This document shows positions 33,417 to 44,284 of a DNA stretch of 64,000 nucleotides, in pieces. A model generated the notes under the pieces. It did not search any database, was not told the origin of the DNA, and saw only the letters and a program-made list of their open reading frames with translations. A program made the position numbers and the translations under genes. The stretch comes from Marasmius tenuissimus (lineage: Eukaryota; Basidiomycota; Agaricomycetes; Agaricales; Marasmiaceae), in contig JAQOTA010000035.1 of assembly GCA_029532415.1 (NCBI GenBank), forward strand, positions 434,001-498,000, in the 5' to 3' direction. Each line of letters opens with the position of its first letter. Position 1 is the first letter of the stretch.

Positions 33417-34917
33417 CTAGAGAGCCGTGTAGGGTGGCGGCACTGCTGAGGCACTTGCCGCAGGAACTTCTACAATCTCTCTATAGCCACTATCCCTTTC
33501 TTGCCGAGTTTGTCTCATACCACGTACGAGATTTGCGAGGAATCCTGCCGACTTCCTTGGTGCAGTTTGAGCTCTGAGGGGTGGCTCGTCTCCCCAAGCA
33601 TCAAACGGTGACACAAGCAATTCCTCGTCCTCTAAAGCGCCTCCACTCCCGGACCTTCTCCCGCGCCTCTTCATCATGAACCAGATTAACCATGAAAATG
33701 CTACGACAGCAAGTAGACCGCCGACAACGCCCTCTACGATTGCTCCGATACGGGCCTTGTTATTAGGCCCAATCACGTCCGCTGCCAGCTGAGACGGCAC
33801 AGGATCTTTTGGTGTGCTGGTGTTTAACTGAGCCCCCTCGTTCGTCACAAGGAAATAATCAATGGCAAGGAACTGTGGTGAGCCTGTGCCGCTGTGGTTT
33901 CCAGAATATGAAACGACTATCTCGTGCTCCCCGTCACTAGTAATTGGACTAGTATTGAAGAGAAGCTGGTTTGACCAAACTGCGATATAGTTCCCTGATT
34001 CAGATGGTGGCGGACTTGACTCAGGGATATCAAAGTTTTTTGATTCACCGTCGTCGATGCGGTAATAGCCGGAGGTATGCTCAAAGAAGGACGGGAAGGA
34101 GCTGTTTTCTGCATTCCTACCGATAAGTCCATAAAGCGCTGCTGAAGTTCCTGACGACGGATAAAACAATTCAACGAGCTAAGTTATCAGGACGGCACAT
34201 CCAGAACGCACCGTTGAACTTGAAAGACATTGTTGCACCCGGTACGTCTGTCACGTTAATATAGCTGAGATTTCCGCGAGAAGCCTGCCAGTTACGATCC
34301 TCGTTGTGATATATGCAGCTCTTCCGATCGCTCGAGTCCACCTTCAACACCTCATTTTCTAAGTTTCCGTATTCCAAGGGGGAATACTCAATCGAATCCA
34401 ACCAAAACACCTGTGTGCTGGGATTGTCCACAGTAATGTTCATTGTCAGTGTGTGATTTGCTCTCGAAAGGCGGGATTGCTGGCAGAGAACAAGGTTGGT
34501 TTTGAAATACATATACTCGCTGTAGTTGTTAGACTCAATGGGGTTGTCGTCGATCTGGCAGGTGTATTTTGGAAGTAGATCCAGCGAGTCGTACTTGTGA
34601 TCCTTCGGATTTCGGCTGATTCTCGCATTATCTTTGGCACCTCTGACCTGAATAAAGTCGCCTTTCATTGAGATAAGATTAGAATGAGTCAAGCCGCTAA
34701 TTTATAAGACTGTAAAACAACCTTCGAAGGTAAACGCGAAACTTGCATTTCTCAACCGCGTTCCCCGCATAGTGTTGTTATACGGTTGCCCAAGTACTCC
34801 ATCATCTTTAAACTGGGATCCATTCCAGTCCCATTCGTCGGGCTTGTCATAAATTATTCGAGGATCTGTGTCGTCAACGACGACACGGCGGGGATAATCC
34901 AACTCCGGATCTACCAT
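33417..34917 (-). CDS. Single-pass membrane protein, sensor-like (intact family member)
   Basis: Three exons (34722-34917, 34212-34661, 33417-34150) join in phase to 460 codons (459 aa). The ectodomain starts MVDPELDYPRRVVVDDTDPR and contains GDFIQVRGAKDN and TQVFWLDSIEYSPL, with cysteines in YTCQID, LVLCQQ and KSCIYHN. This layout is typical of basidiomycete type I surface proteins with a beta-sandwich, galactose-binding-like ectodomain. A single transmembrane helix follows near residue 350 (IVEGVVGGLLAVVAFSWLIW), then a stop-transfer MMKRRGRR and a ~100-residue cytoplasmic tail ending PPPYTAL. No classical signal peptide precedes the ectodomain. A role as cell-surface sensor or ligand binder is inferred. 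It is the only open copy of four in the window. Confidence 0.8.
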
Positions 34918-36175
34918 TGGTGACTTCTGGTCAATGAATGAAAGCGATAGTTCAGAGGCTGTTGGAGGGGATGCGTACTAGTCAACATTTCAATACTGTT
35001 ATTCTGCCTGAAATACTAATCCTAGGTCTCAAATTTGGATCATTTCCCAGGCTTCATCATGACCATCACGTTCATCACTCTATGCTCGGGACAAATCTTG
35101 ATGGTCTAGTAGATGGATAGATAGATAGATAGATATGGTTTCTAGGGAAACATGAAAGTTGATAGAATAGCCTCACGCGTGCTTCGTATTCCTCACAAAC
35201 AATTACAGTTCGGTTGGAACAGTTGAATTCTCTTCCGTGGAGTACGACACGGAGTGTGACTGCAGGCTATACAATACCTAGATTTCTAAGCGGTAGCTTC
35301 TTAGGAGTTTTTTTAGAGTGCAGATCTCCAAGTGACACGGCCTACAAGGTCTACACTGCCAGTAGCTGGTGATGGACGGTAGATGGTGATGCGAGCGTAC
35401 CGAAAAACCGGCAGCCCGAGTAGATTCTGATCGCTAAACAGATCTTCAGTATCTTTTGCCGGCTACCACCAACATGACTGGGTCTGAGAAGAGTCTTCAG
35501 TAGGACTTCGAGTCTTTTAGATGCGGACGTAACACAATCTGGTAATGACCAGGCGCGCAAGCAATCTGGCCGATATCCTTGATCTTCATTACTATCATCA
35601 TTTCCATTGAGCGCCTATCAACCCATTGAAGAGGTTCACCATCTTTACACATGATCACAGCGACTCCGATTTCCACGATGGAGGGGACCTCGACACGCTT
35701 CCTTGAGTGATTCCCAAGGTGTCTTCGATATTCCATGAGTTTAATTCGGAGCCGGCGTTGCACAATATCCACAGGCCATTGGAGGTTGCACGTGGATTCT
35801 GGAAGCACCCGCTTTCCCCTCGCCGGCGGCAAAAAATCCGAGGAGCCTCACCAACTTAGCACAGGTCGCTGGACCAAGTTGCGGGAGGGTAAAAGTAAAC
35901 GGATTACACATCAAAGCTCTGAATATTCGGCTGTAAGCCAAAACAGAACGCAGGGACTCCCTAGCGTGAGACAGTCCATTGTTAGAGGCTACGAGTACTC
36001 AGAAATCTGCGTGAAATGTCTCGATTTATTTTCACGCTCGTAATATTTAGCTCTTCGGCGGACATTGTCGTATCAAAACACGACTGCGTCTGAATTACCG
36101 ATAATGATATTCCATTACACAATACGAATACAATACTTGTCCAATATCAGATTGAGAACCGGAGCGAAGGATAGC
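34918..36175. other. Intergenic region between membrane-protein copies
   Basis: No gene supported. It holds the promoter of the intact gene, a short GATA/TAGA microsatellite at 35112-35136 and unassigned sequence. Open frames at 35497-36043 lack any motif. Confidence 0.4.
35112..35136 (+). repeat. (GATA)n microsatellite
   Basis: GATGGATAGATAGATAGATAGATAT: five tetranucleotide units with one interruption. Confidence 0.85.
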
Positions 36176-37670
36176 CTACTCCGGCGTGTAGATAGGGGGT
36201 AACCGAGTGGCAGCTCCCGGCAAAGGACTTGTGCCATAGCGAAGTCCACTATCCTGCTCGTAGCCAGCCTGCTCGTTGACTACCTCTCGCTGTGCTCGCT
36301 TCATATCCACAAAATTTGCCAGACCCGCATCTACGGGGACGCCTTCACCTGCTCCAATCCCCTTGATTCGGGAATCTGGTAGAGGTTCACTCGTCCAACG
36401 GTCAGCCATGTCACTGTGGCCATTGTCCGAACTGACAGAGTTCCTGCTCCTGCTCTCCCACTTCCTCATCACAAACCAGGCCAGTCCAGCAAGTGCAATG
36501 AGCCCAAATATGCCACCCACAACTCCACCTACAATTGCTCTAACAGGCACCCCGCTGCCAGTCGCTTTTCCCTCAACCTCTGGAACAGGTGATGGTGAGC
36601 TGCTGTTGACCTGCACCTGTGTCCCAATGTTTGCCACATAAAAATAGTCAATTTCCATCCATTGGGGAGGACTGGTGTTGGTTTGAGTTCCAGAGTAAAT
36701 AATGGCCATTTCATGCTCTCCCTCACCACCAATTTGACTTGTGGTAAGAGGTGTTGGTGGGACCAGCCCTCATCGGCATTCTGATCAGAAGAGAAAGGTT
36801 TGGATCCTGATATCTTGAAGGGAACAGATTTTCCATTATCAATGGAGTAATAACCAGGAGTTTCTGCAAACCCAAACAGGTCTCCTCCTTCAAAGTTACC
36901 ACCATATAGCGATACAGCTGTTCCTGCTTGATATATTGATATCAAGAGTAAAACAGTTAACATTAGTAACACACCATTGAATCTGAATGTCATTGTTGCC
37001 CCCTTAGCTTCAGTTGTATTCACCTCATTCACCCTGACCCCCCTCAAGTCATGAGCCTCCCAATCTCCAGTGTTGTTATGATAGAAACAACTTGGATCAC
37101 TTGAATCCACCTTCACTACTTGCTTTGTTGGAGTTGTGTTATCGAGAGGGGCATACTCAATAGAATCCAGCCAAAACACCTGTGTATGTGTATCTTTCAC
37201 AGTGACAGTGATATTCAAAGTCTGCCTCCGTTTGGGAAGGTGACCTTGTTCACATAGAACAAGATTGGTGGTTTGTGAGATGGAGTGAGGATACTCGATG
37301 GTCTTCATAGGTATGTTGTCAACCTGACAGGTATATTCTGGAAGAAGATCTGGTGTGTCGGTAGTGGAGTTGTCAGGGCGAGGAATTCTGTGATTGTCCT
37401 TTGCACCCCTCACCTGAATGTAGTCGCCTTCCACATGAATGTAAGTCTCATGACTTCAAGCAAGATGTGCCAATTCAACTCACCCTCAAACGTAAATGTA
37501 AAACTTGCTGAAGCAGAGTTTGTTCCCTTCATGGTCTGGTTATAGGGATTACCCCATACCCCATAGCTGTCAAAACTTTTTACATCAAGGCTCCAAGTAC
37601 TGGTTTAATATTGTATCTGGGGATCTGTGTCATCCACAACAACTCGGTGGGGGTATTGAAGATCTGCCAT
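36176..37670 (-). pseudogene. Membrane-protein family copy 2 (broken)
   Basis: Same layout as the intact copy: MADLQYPHRVVVDDTDPQIQ, intron, GDYIQVRGAKDNHRIP, TQVFWLDSIEYAPL, a transmembrane helix (IVGGVVGGIFGLIALAGLAW) and a tail ending PPIYTPE. Two lesions are visible. An in-frame TAA follows QIQY in exon 1 (about codon 22), where the paralogues have a residue. One base appears lost near 36745-36760, shifting the frame between WSHQHL and TTSQIGGEGEHEM. Everything else aligns well, so decay is recent. A rescued start downstream is conceivable. Confidence 0.8.
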
Positions 37671-38055
37671 TGATATTTCAGGAAAGAAAGAGGAATGACT
37701 GATTCACACTGTGGGATTTCAACTTAAAAGAAGTTTCTGGATCCTCAAATCAATCACCATGGTCACAGAACTGGGATGCCATCTCATTCATGGCTTCGGT
37801 ACATATAGCATCAATGTTTTATAATTAGGAAACCTTGTATAGTCCTGCTCACACGCTTTCTTTGTATTTGTTTGCTGTCAGTGAACACCACTTCAAGAAA
37901 GAATGACAATCTTCAAGCACGCAAATAGTCAATGATGGTGATCTCAATTTTTGCAAGACGTGAGTCCAACCCAATTTTCGGTTTTTTTTTCTGCCGGACA
38001 AGCGACACTCAGTTTAAGGGTTCTAATCACCTCGTTTTCCAGCTCAAGTTGCCTG
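37671..38055. other. Intergenic region
   Basis: Nothing recognised. A poly-T run at 37982-37990 is the only obvious feature. Confidence 0.4.
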
Positions 38056-38452
38056 AATTCGCGGCAAACGTGACCTTTTATCATGGTGGCTGAAAAGGTG
38101 AAGTTCACCAAGCGCGTGGTCCGTAGTGAGTGCGAGAGACTTTGCTGTTATACAACTTTGCACCCCTTGCTTGAACGTAGACGCCTTACAAAACAGCGAT
38201 GGGCACGAGGGTAAGCTACGTTGTGTTTGATGAAACATAACATCTACAACTCACCCTTAAATTGACGCGTAAGACTTGCAATTGCTGGATTCGTCCCCTT
38301 TATAGTCTGGTTATAGGAATCACCCAATATCCCATGGCTGCCAGAGTTTGATGCATCAAAGCTCAATGTGTCAGTGTCGTATGTAATTCAGGGATCTGTG
38401 TTGTCTACAACAACACGACGGGTATATTCGAAGTCTATCAATGGGGGTCTGG
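38056..38452 (-). pseudogene. Membrane-protein family copy 3 (5' fragment)
   Basis: Minus-strand exon 1 reads DFEYTRRVVVDNTDP then TGA, where the intact paralogue has CGA (DPRI). It continues ITYDTDTLSFDAS and SYNQTIKGTNPA to an intron donor. A short degenerate exon 2 (QARGAKLYN) follows, and nothing further downstream is recognisable. With 33417-34917 and 36176-37670 it forms a same-strand tandem array. Confidence 0.75.
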
Positions 38453-41033
38453 CACAGCAGGCAAGAGCTTTAACTCAGTATTGACCATTGACTTGAAGAG
38501 GTTTCGCGGAGACTTCAGTTAAACCTCATTTAACCTTGTTATGTGACCTATCCGGTTATTGTTACGGGAGCGTGAGAACCATCAACGGGCTGACCTGAGA
38601 CATGATCAAAATCCCAGTTAGAGCGATTCGTAAACAAAAGCAAGCTAGTTAACTCATTATAGTTATCCCCACTCGTTGCATGTGTTGAGGCAGAGGTCCT
38701 GCCCACGCAGTGGGAAAATCCGGATAGGTTTTGATTAAACCACGTAGGACTCGGCCGGTGGCCATTAAACCTCCATAATCCCGTTTAAACAGGACGAGAC
38801 TGAACATGTTATAGCGTATACACGACCCTCCAGAAGGGCTCAAACATGAAACAACAATAAAACCAGATTGAACTACGTGAACGTGAGACCGTAACAGAGC
38901 ACATTTAAATTTGAATAAACTCGATGAATGGAAGACATGATGAATGTATTTAGACCTGTTTCGACAGGGTAGAAGGTATTAAAACACTACAACAGAGGGA
39001 TTGAAAATGGAATGAACAGGATTAAACACGGTAATCACAGTTTAAACTTGTTTGAAAGGGCTTGAATGAGTAGGAAAAGGTAAAAACTTCTCTCTGTGTC
39101 TGTGAGGAGCTTATTGAGTTTAACATCCTGGTAAACTTTTTTTCAAAGCAGCGAGTGGCGAGATCTGAGGGGCTCACCAGGACAACACTTGTGGACAAAA
39201 GCCAATGCCAAAGAAAGTCAGGCAACCTAGAAGTACACAACGGGTTCCTCTTATAAGAATGTGAGGTGCTCAAAGCAGTGGCATGTTGACTTCATTTCAG
39301 ACATGAGCGGGATTTAGACAGCAACAATGTAGACTCACACAGTTGAGGTAGTATCCGGGCCCGGCACATAGAAATACAGTCTTCCAGCAATAGTAGGTTA
39401 GGACCCCATGAGTTAGGATAGACGGTGACTTGGTGGGTGCTGGTGATGGTAGGAGGAAGAGCCTGATTAAGGGCGAGACATTTGGTGCCACAATAACATT
39501 GCCACGTCACGTGGCTTCACGTGGCCCACGTGAAGCCACGAGATACTCGAATTACAATCAGAACAATGGAAACGCCAGTGCCGTGCCATATGCACTTAAC
39601 CAGTAACCACTACCACCAAGTTAGTGCCACTACTCCGCTCTGTTCCCCCACCCAATTGGCGTTATTTCTGCCCGGCGCCAAAACCCCACGAGCCCAACTC
39701 ACCATTGGATGGAACAAGAATTTAGAAGCTTGAGCAAAGCAACTCCAAAGGACCAGGCAATATAAGGCTGAGGATATCGATGCTAGAACGAGTGGCGCCC
39801 CCTAGGACAGTATTTTACCACTGTACCCCAGACCAACACTAGCATTGTAGACTTTGGTGAGTCGCCATCAAGTAGAATCGCAATTTTCACGGAGTTAATC
39901 GTTGATATGGTTGTATTAGGACAACGGATGGGTTTTAAGGGTCAGGACTCGGGAGCCATTGCGAGAGCACCAGTGTCACCACTTTGGACTCCGGAGACCA
40001 CAATCTGAATTCAATCCCCGATCTCACCATCATGTCCATTTTTACCCCATGTGCAAGAACTAGTTGGCATTTAGATCAAGTTTCCCCTCCTTAGAATTTT
40101 AGCCGAAGAACGTGATTTAGTTTTGGCGCTCGTATCTGATCTTGTTTCGACTTCCCATTAATCTGGTTTTCCACTCACTTTTGAAGTCTTTGTTTCACGG
40201 GGTAAAACTGGTTTAAACTACTTAAGTATTAAATGCACTGGGTAGCACAACCTAGATCAGTAGCAGTGTACCATAGCTCATTTTAAACAAGTTTAAGTCA
40301 GTTTTTTGAGGGCTGGCCAAGTCCGGCTCAGTTTAATTGAAACTGATACTACAGTAGGCAGTGGCAGCATGGGACAGACTAGCACACCTGGAGATAGGCT
40401 TAGAGGCAGCAACAAGAGTAGTAAAAGTACTGGTATTGTATGTAGATACAGAGCTACTTATATACTATACAGAGGTGGCTGTAGCTACTATAACAGGAGT
40501 GACTAGGAATAGCATAGATTATAGTAAAACAATTGAAGCATAGATGCGGCCCGATACAACAGTCCATATATCCGGTAGTCCAGATTCAACAGCATGGACA
40601 GATGTCTTTCGAGACAAGTGATGACTCATCACTTGACTAGCCTCCCGCGTATTGCTTTTGATTATCAGGTACTAGTGGTACTAGCTGAGCCAGAACATGA
40701 CAGGTGCTCGAATGAAGTATACAAACTCACTTCACCGCACCCTCGAGTGAATTCCAGGGAAAACCCTTGGAATGCTCACCCCTCACCGGCACGGTGTACC
40801 CCTCCCACATCCAAAAACATGATATATCTTCTAGATAAAGTAGCAGGAAGATGGGCAAAACCGAATCGCCTGATTGATTATTGGGCATATTCACCTCAAT
40901 TACCCGTTATTCAGATGCGGAACATTTGATTCAACCCATCATGTCTCGAAGAACCCAGCTTGTTGCTAGAGGAGAGCAAATATGTCATGATGTGAATGAG
41001 AGCTGCAGCACCTCGGCGAAATATAAGCAACAA
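38453..41033. other. Unassigned AT-rich stretch with TTTAAAC-type words
   Basis: No supportable gene in 2.6 kb. TTTAAAC, TTAAACC and GTTTAAAC words are frequent at 38520-39060 and again at 40200-40340. A perfect 31-bp palindrome sits at 39510-39540. A plus-strand open frame at 40361-40543 (AAWDRLAHLEIGLEAATRVV) looks coding-like but matches nothing I know. Confidence 0.4.
39510..39540. repeat. 31-bp perfect hairpin with two CACGTG boxes
   Basis: Arms CGTGGCTTCACGTGG (39510-39524) and CCACGTGAAGCCACG (39526-39540) are separated by one base. Each arm contains CACGTG, the E-box/G-box core bound by bHLH factors of the Cbf1/Pho4 type. It could be a regulatory palindrome or a transposon footprint. 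Confidence 0.8.
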
Positions 41034-41036
41034 TAA

Positions 41037-41214
41037 GGGCCTGTTCAGTAAAAAGTTACCGGTAAAAGATATAGTGATAGTCTTCCTTATATGGAAGGAG
41101 CACAATAATTTTGGCGTGTTTTGTGGCTCGCTGATGATGAATTTTGCGACTTCTCCTTCCAAATAAGGGAATATTGCGATGTCTTTTACCGGTAACTTTT
41201 TACCGAACAGGCCC
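41037..41214. mobile_element. PIF/Harbinger-like MITE (178 bp)
   Basis: TIRs of about 33 bp: GGGCCTGTTCAGTAAAAAGT at the left and its inverse ending GAACAGGCCC at the right, with one mismatch in the repeat. It is flanked by TAA on both sides (41034-41036 and 41215-41217). A three-base TAA/TTA duplication and GGGCCTGTT termini are characteristic of Tourist-type MITEs mobilised by PIF/Harbinger transposases. It has no coding capacity. Confidence 0.88.
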
Positions 41215-41217
41215 TAA

Positions 41218-42092
41218 GAGTGTAGATTCGGGAATAGTCACAATCTTGGCGGGTATACTCTTCATTAAATATTCCAAACCGTCCGGTGGGCCCCTACACT
41301 CCCTCGCTCTAAGTTACAGTGAGATAACCAACGAATTTCGCGTCCACTATCTTCATCGAGTTAATTTGCGAGAACTGGATGAAGGAGCCTCATGAGATTA
41401 TCTAGGGTGAAATGTAGTGCGGCCGTCACTCCTTCACAAAGCTGACGGGAGTTGCGGAGATGACCTTTGCTATCTTCATTAGCTTTCCAGGCAGGGAAAG
41501 GCGATGTCAAAGCATCGTGTCTGCTGATCTGGCCTGTGGAACTTTGTTGGGGAGAGAAAGCATTGTGGATGAGGTTTGATCGCAAGAAAATAAGCGAGGA
41601 ATATTGGATACACCGCAGATTGGATCTGCCTCTCTTGAGGAATATAAACTCACCTCGAGCATTTTGGACGCCCTTAGGTTACCTCAAACCATCAAGGCAC
41701 CTGGCGTCGCTGCGTATGGCTTTAGGTCGTTTCTATTCAGGTATCAGCACATGGACTGAGTTACAAAGAACAATTCGGATAAACCGACGTAGAACCTGCG
41801 CAAAACTGCCATTCTTTACCTTCTCTTCGCTATACTCAGACTCGTTGAGATGTTCCAACTACTTGGCCAAGAAATGTCGTCGGTGCGGGGCTATCGATGG
41901 TAATGGGGACTGGCAACTGGCTGTGTGGGAATGTGATTGGATGACTAAGCAGACTACTGCCAAACTGACGCGAGTGGATGGTCCGCGTATGGTCTGAGCT
42001 ATTGGCTGACCTCTATGTACCTAGGGAGGTAGTAGTAAATACTCTAGAGTGTCATAGACAATATTGAAATAATATAGACCATGAATGATGTG
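41218..42092. other. Unassigned region downstream of the split multicopy gene
   Basis: A 176-codon plus-strand frame (41467-41997) is open and ends in a stop, with several CxxC-like cysteines (KKCRRCGAIDGNG). I cannot assign it and do not call it a gene. The rest is featureless. Confidence 0.35.
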
Positions 42093-42320
42093 CTACTCGT
42101 CATCTGTGAACTCAGAGTCACTGTCCGCTGCGGGTATCTCGATGTCTCCTCCCTCTGCTTCCGACTCCTCATTTCCAGACTCATCACCCCCTCTCAGGAC
42201 TGCCAAACCTTACTTGTTGGGTGCTTGCCGAGGTCCAGAGTAAGCCGCAACGATCTTCTTGAGCTCTCCTCTCTTCTCATCCCGCGGTTTCTTCCTGATC
42301 CCCACCTCCAACTTTGTACC
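42093..42320 (-). pseudogene. Multicopy agaricomycete gene, 3' part (split by element C)
   Basis: Minus-strand continuation of the gene at 52884-55548. Across the insertion the frame reads HRAQGT then KLEVGIRKKPRDEKRGELKK. TAA follows PRQAPNK, and the same frame continues with an acidic tail (DSDSEFTDDE) to a stop at 42093-42095. GTACC at 42316-42320 duplicates 52884-52888. Confidence 0.8.
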
Positions 42321-44249
42321 TGATGAGCCAGCATAGTTAAAGTGCACAGTGGGTATAACGAAGTAAACCTCACATGGGTAATACACAGAGTGTTCTTGTA
42401 CTATTTTTGCACCAGTAATGCACAAAAAAATGTTGTCACCGTAAAACTTTCTGAGTTTGATTCCACTCCCTCTCAGAGTTTGTGAGCTCACAGTTTATAT
42501 CTTGAACTTTGATATTCCAGAATATGGTATTTTTGGGAGGGATAATGAGCGATGCCAGAACAACCTGGGAGAAGTGCTTGAAATGGCGGGGAAGTGCACA
42601 AAGTGACAGGATGTGACACAACCTGACACAACGCCAGGCGAAGTCGAGACATTCAAGCCGGTGCTCGGCAACACTCAGTCTTCGGCAACAGAGCTCTCGA
42701 AACAGCAGAGGTCGTTCGAGTAACAAAAGGATGGGTATTCAGGGAGAACGGGTATCTAAAGATCGGGAGGACAAGGAAGGACAAGTACCATAATCTACAA
42801 GTTAATTTACAAAACCCGGGGTGATATCCTCCAGGACTGTGCGGCTCGAAGACGCAATGGGGAACGGTGCAAAAGATTTTTTCAGTTCACCCATTCGACA
42901 CGTACCACCACATTGCTATGACAAAGTTCACAAATCCCCGTTCTCAAGAAAGGTCATGAAGCGGCCAGAACAAAATCTTACGAAGGATCTTAAGGCTGCA
43001 TCGCTCCCTCTGCAATCCATCTTCTTCTCTCCATCATCATCGGAAATTGAAGATATCGATCATTTTGCGCGGGTAAGCCTCCATTTTCCTTTTCTATTGT
43101 GCTAAATTGATGTGTCTACTTGCTACTATCAGACGCGCGCTGGGTACGGGACTTGCTGGAGTGATTGCAAGCACTGTGAACGCGGTAGACAACTTGGTCG
43201 GGATTGAAAGCGGGTCGACTTTTTCTCTGTTTTATTGACTTTGAGACCAGTCAGTGTCAGGAACTTTTAGAATGAGTACTCAGAACTGTTTTGGACAACC
43301 TGTATTTTCTTAGTTGAGGCAGCCTCGTCACGGAGGGAATGTACAATTTTCTGACTGACAGCACGGTGCGAACTTTGAGGAGACAGCGCTCAAGTGCAAG
43401 CGGCGTCTCGTGGCCTGCTGAGTTTGAAATTTTCTCGCCTGTGTGGCTCACGTCCTGTCAAATTGATGTATTCCACTCCGTACAGAGGCCCAACAAGACA
43501 CAGGCATTATTTGTTAGCGTCTCGCCAATGCGAGAGGAACTTTCCAGGTATTTCTGAGGGCTACAGCCCTATAATTCATACATCCGAGGGCTGTCACGCC
43601 CCAAAAACAGTCATTTTGGGCAAAGGCGAAATTCTGCTACCCGCCTTTGGTGATAAATTACAATTATAAGCTGGGGGACACTGAGGTACAAGTTAGTCCG
43701 TATCTAGAAAAAATTGTGCAAGGCTAAGGAGGGCAAGGGAAGGTACAGTGTACAAATTTTTCGAATTTGTGCACTTCTGGGTCGTTTTGCACTACTGGTG
43801 CAAAAATAGTAGTCTTGAGATGCTTGAGAAGAGGTGATAATCGAGTAGATTGTCCTAAGGCTTAAGGCCTTTCGTCCAGTCTTTTATACATAAGTTTCTA
43901 GTACATGTAATGAGTATTACACTAACTGAAACTACTACTAGAAGTAGGTATTCGGCCCTAAAGGCGTAAAAGACATTAGTACTGTGTAAGTACTTCTACC
44001 ATGAATGGTAGTATGCTTGGTGAGCATAGTCGTGTTTGCCTCATGTATTGGAGGCTCTACTTATGCTATTGGATAGCGACTGTCTATAGTGTCATATATG
44101 ATGAAACTAGATGTACGTAGTAAGATACGTAGACAGAGACATAGTACTTGCATGAGGACGCAAGTGTTCTAGAGGCGTAGCTCTATAAATAGTGTGACGC
44201 GTAAACAACACGTCAACAGTCTATCACATGATTTCCATCATGTTCAACA
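42321..44249 (-). repeat. 3' LTR of element C, interrupted
   Basis: Pieces 42321-42400 and 43812-44249 (80 + 438 = 518 bp) equal the uninterrupted 5' LTR base for base by eye. The purine tract (GTGAGGGGGAG on the minus strand) abuts it at 44250-44260. Confidence 0.95.
42401..43809. mobile_element. Non-autonomous Tc1/mariner-type element (1,409 bp) in C's LTR
   Basis: Terminal repeats CTATTTTTGCACCAGTA / TACTGGTGCAAAAATAG (about 22 bp with one mismatch) are flanked by TA (42399-42400 and 43810-43811). The uninterrupted LTR shows a single TA at this site, giving an exact empty-site comparison. TA duplication indicates the IS630/Tc1/mariner/pogo group. No DDE transposase frame is seen. The interior includes a plus-strand frame 42821-43102 followed by a possible GTAAGC intron donor, perhaps a captured gene fragment. 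Confidence 0.9.
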
Positions 44250-44284
44250 CTCCCCCTCACTAAGTTCATCATGCGATCATGGAA

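Noticed and set aside
41467..41997. 176-codon plus-strand frame with cysteines as a zinc-binding gene
   Set aside because: Cysteine spacing fits no zinc-finger pattern I know, and there is no supporting exon structure; kept only as an unassigned note.
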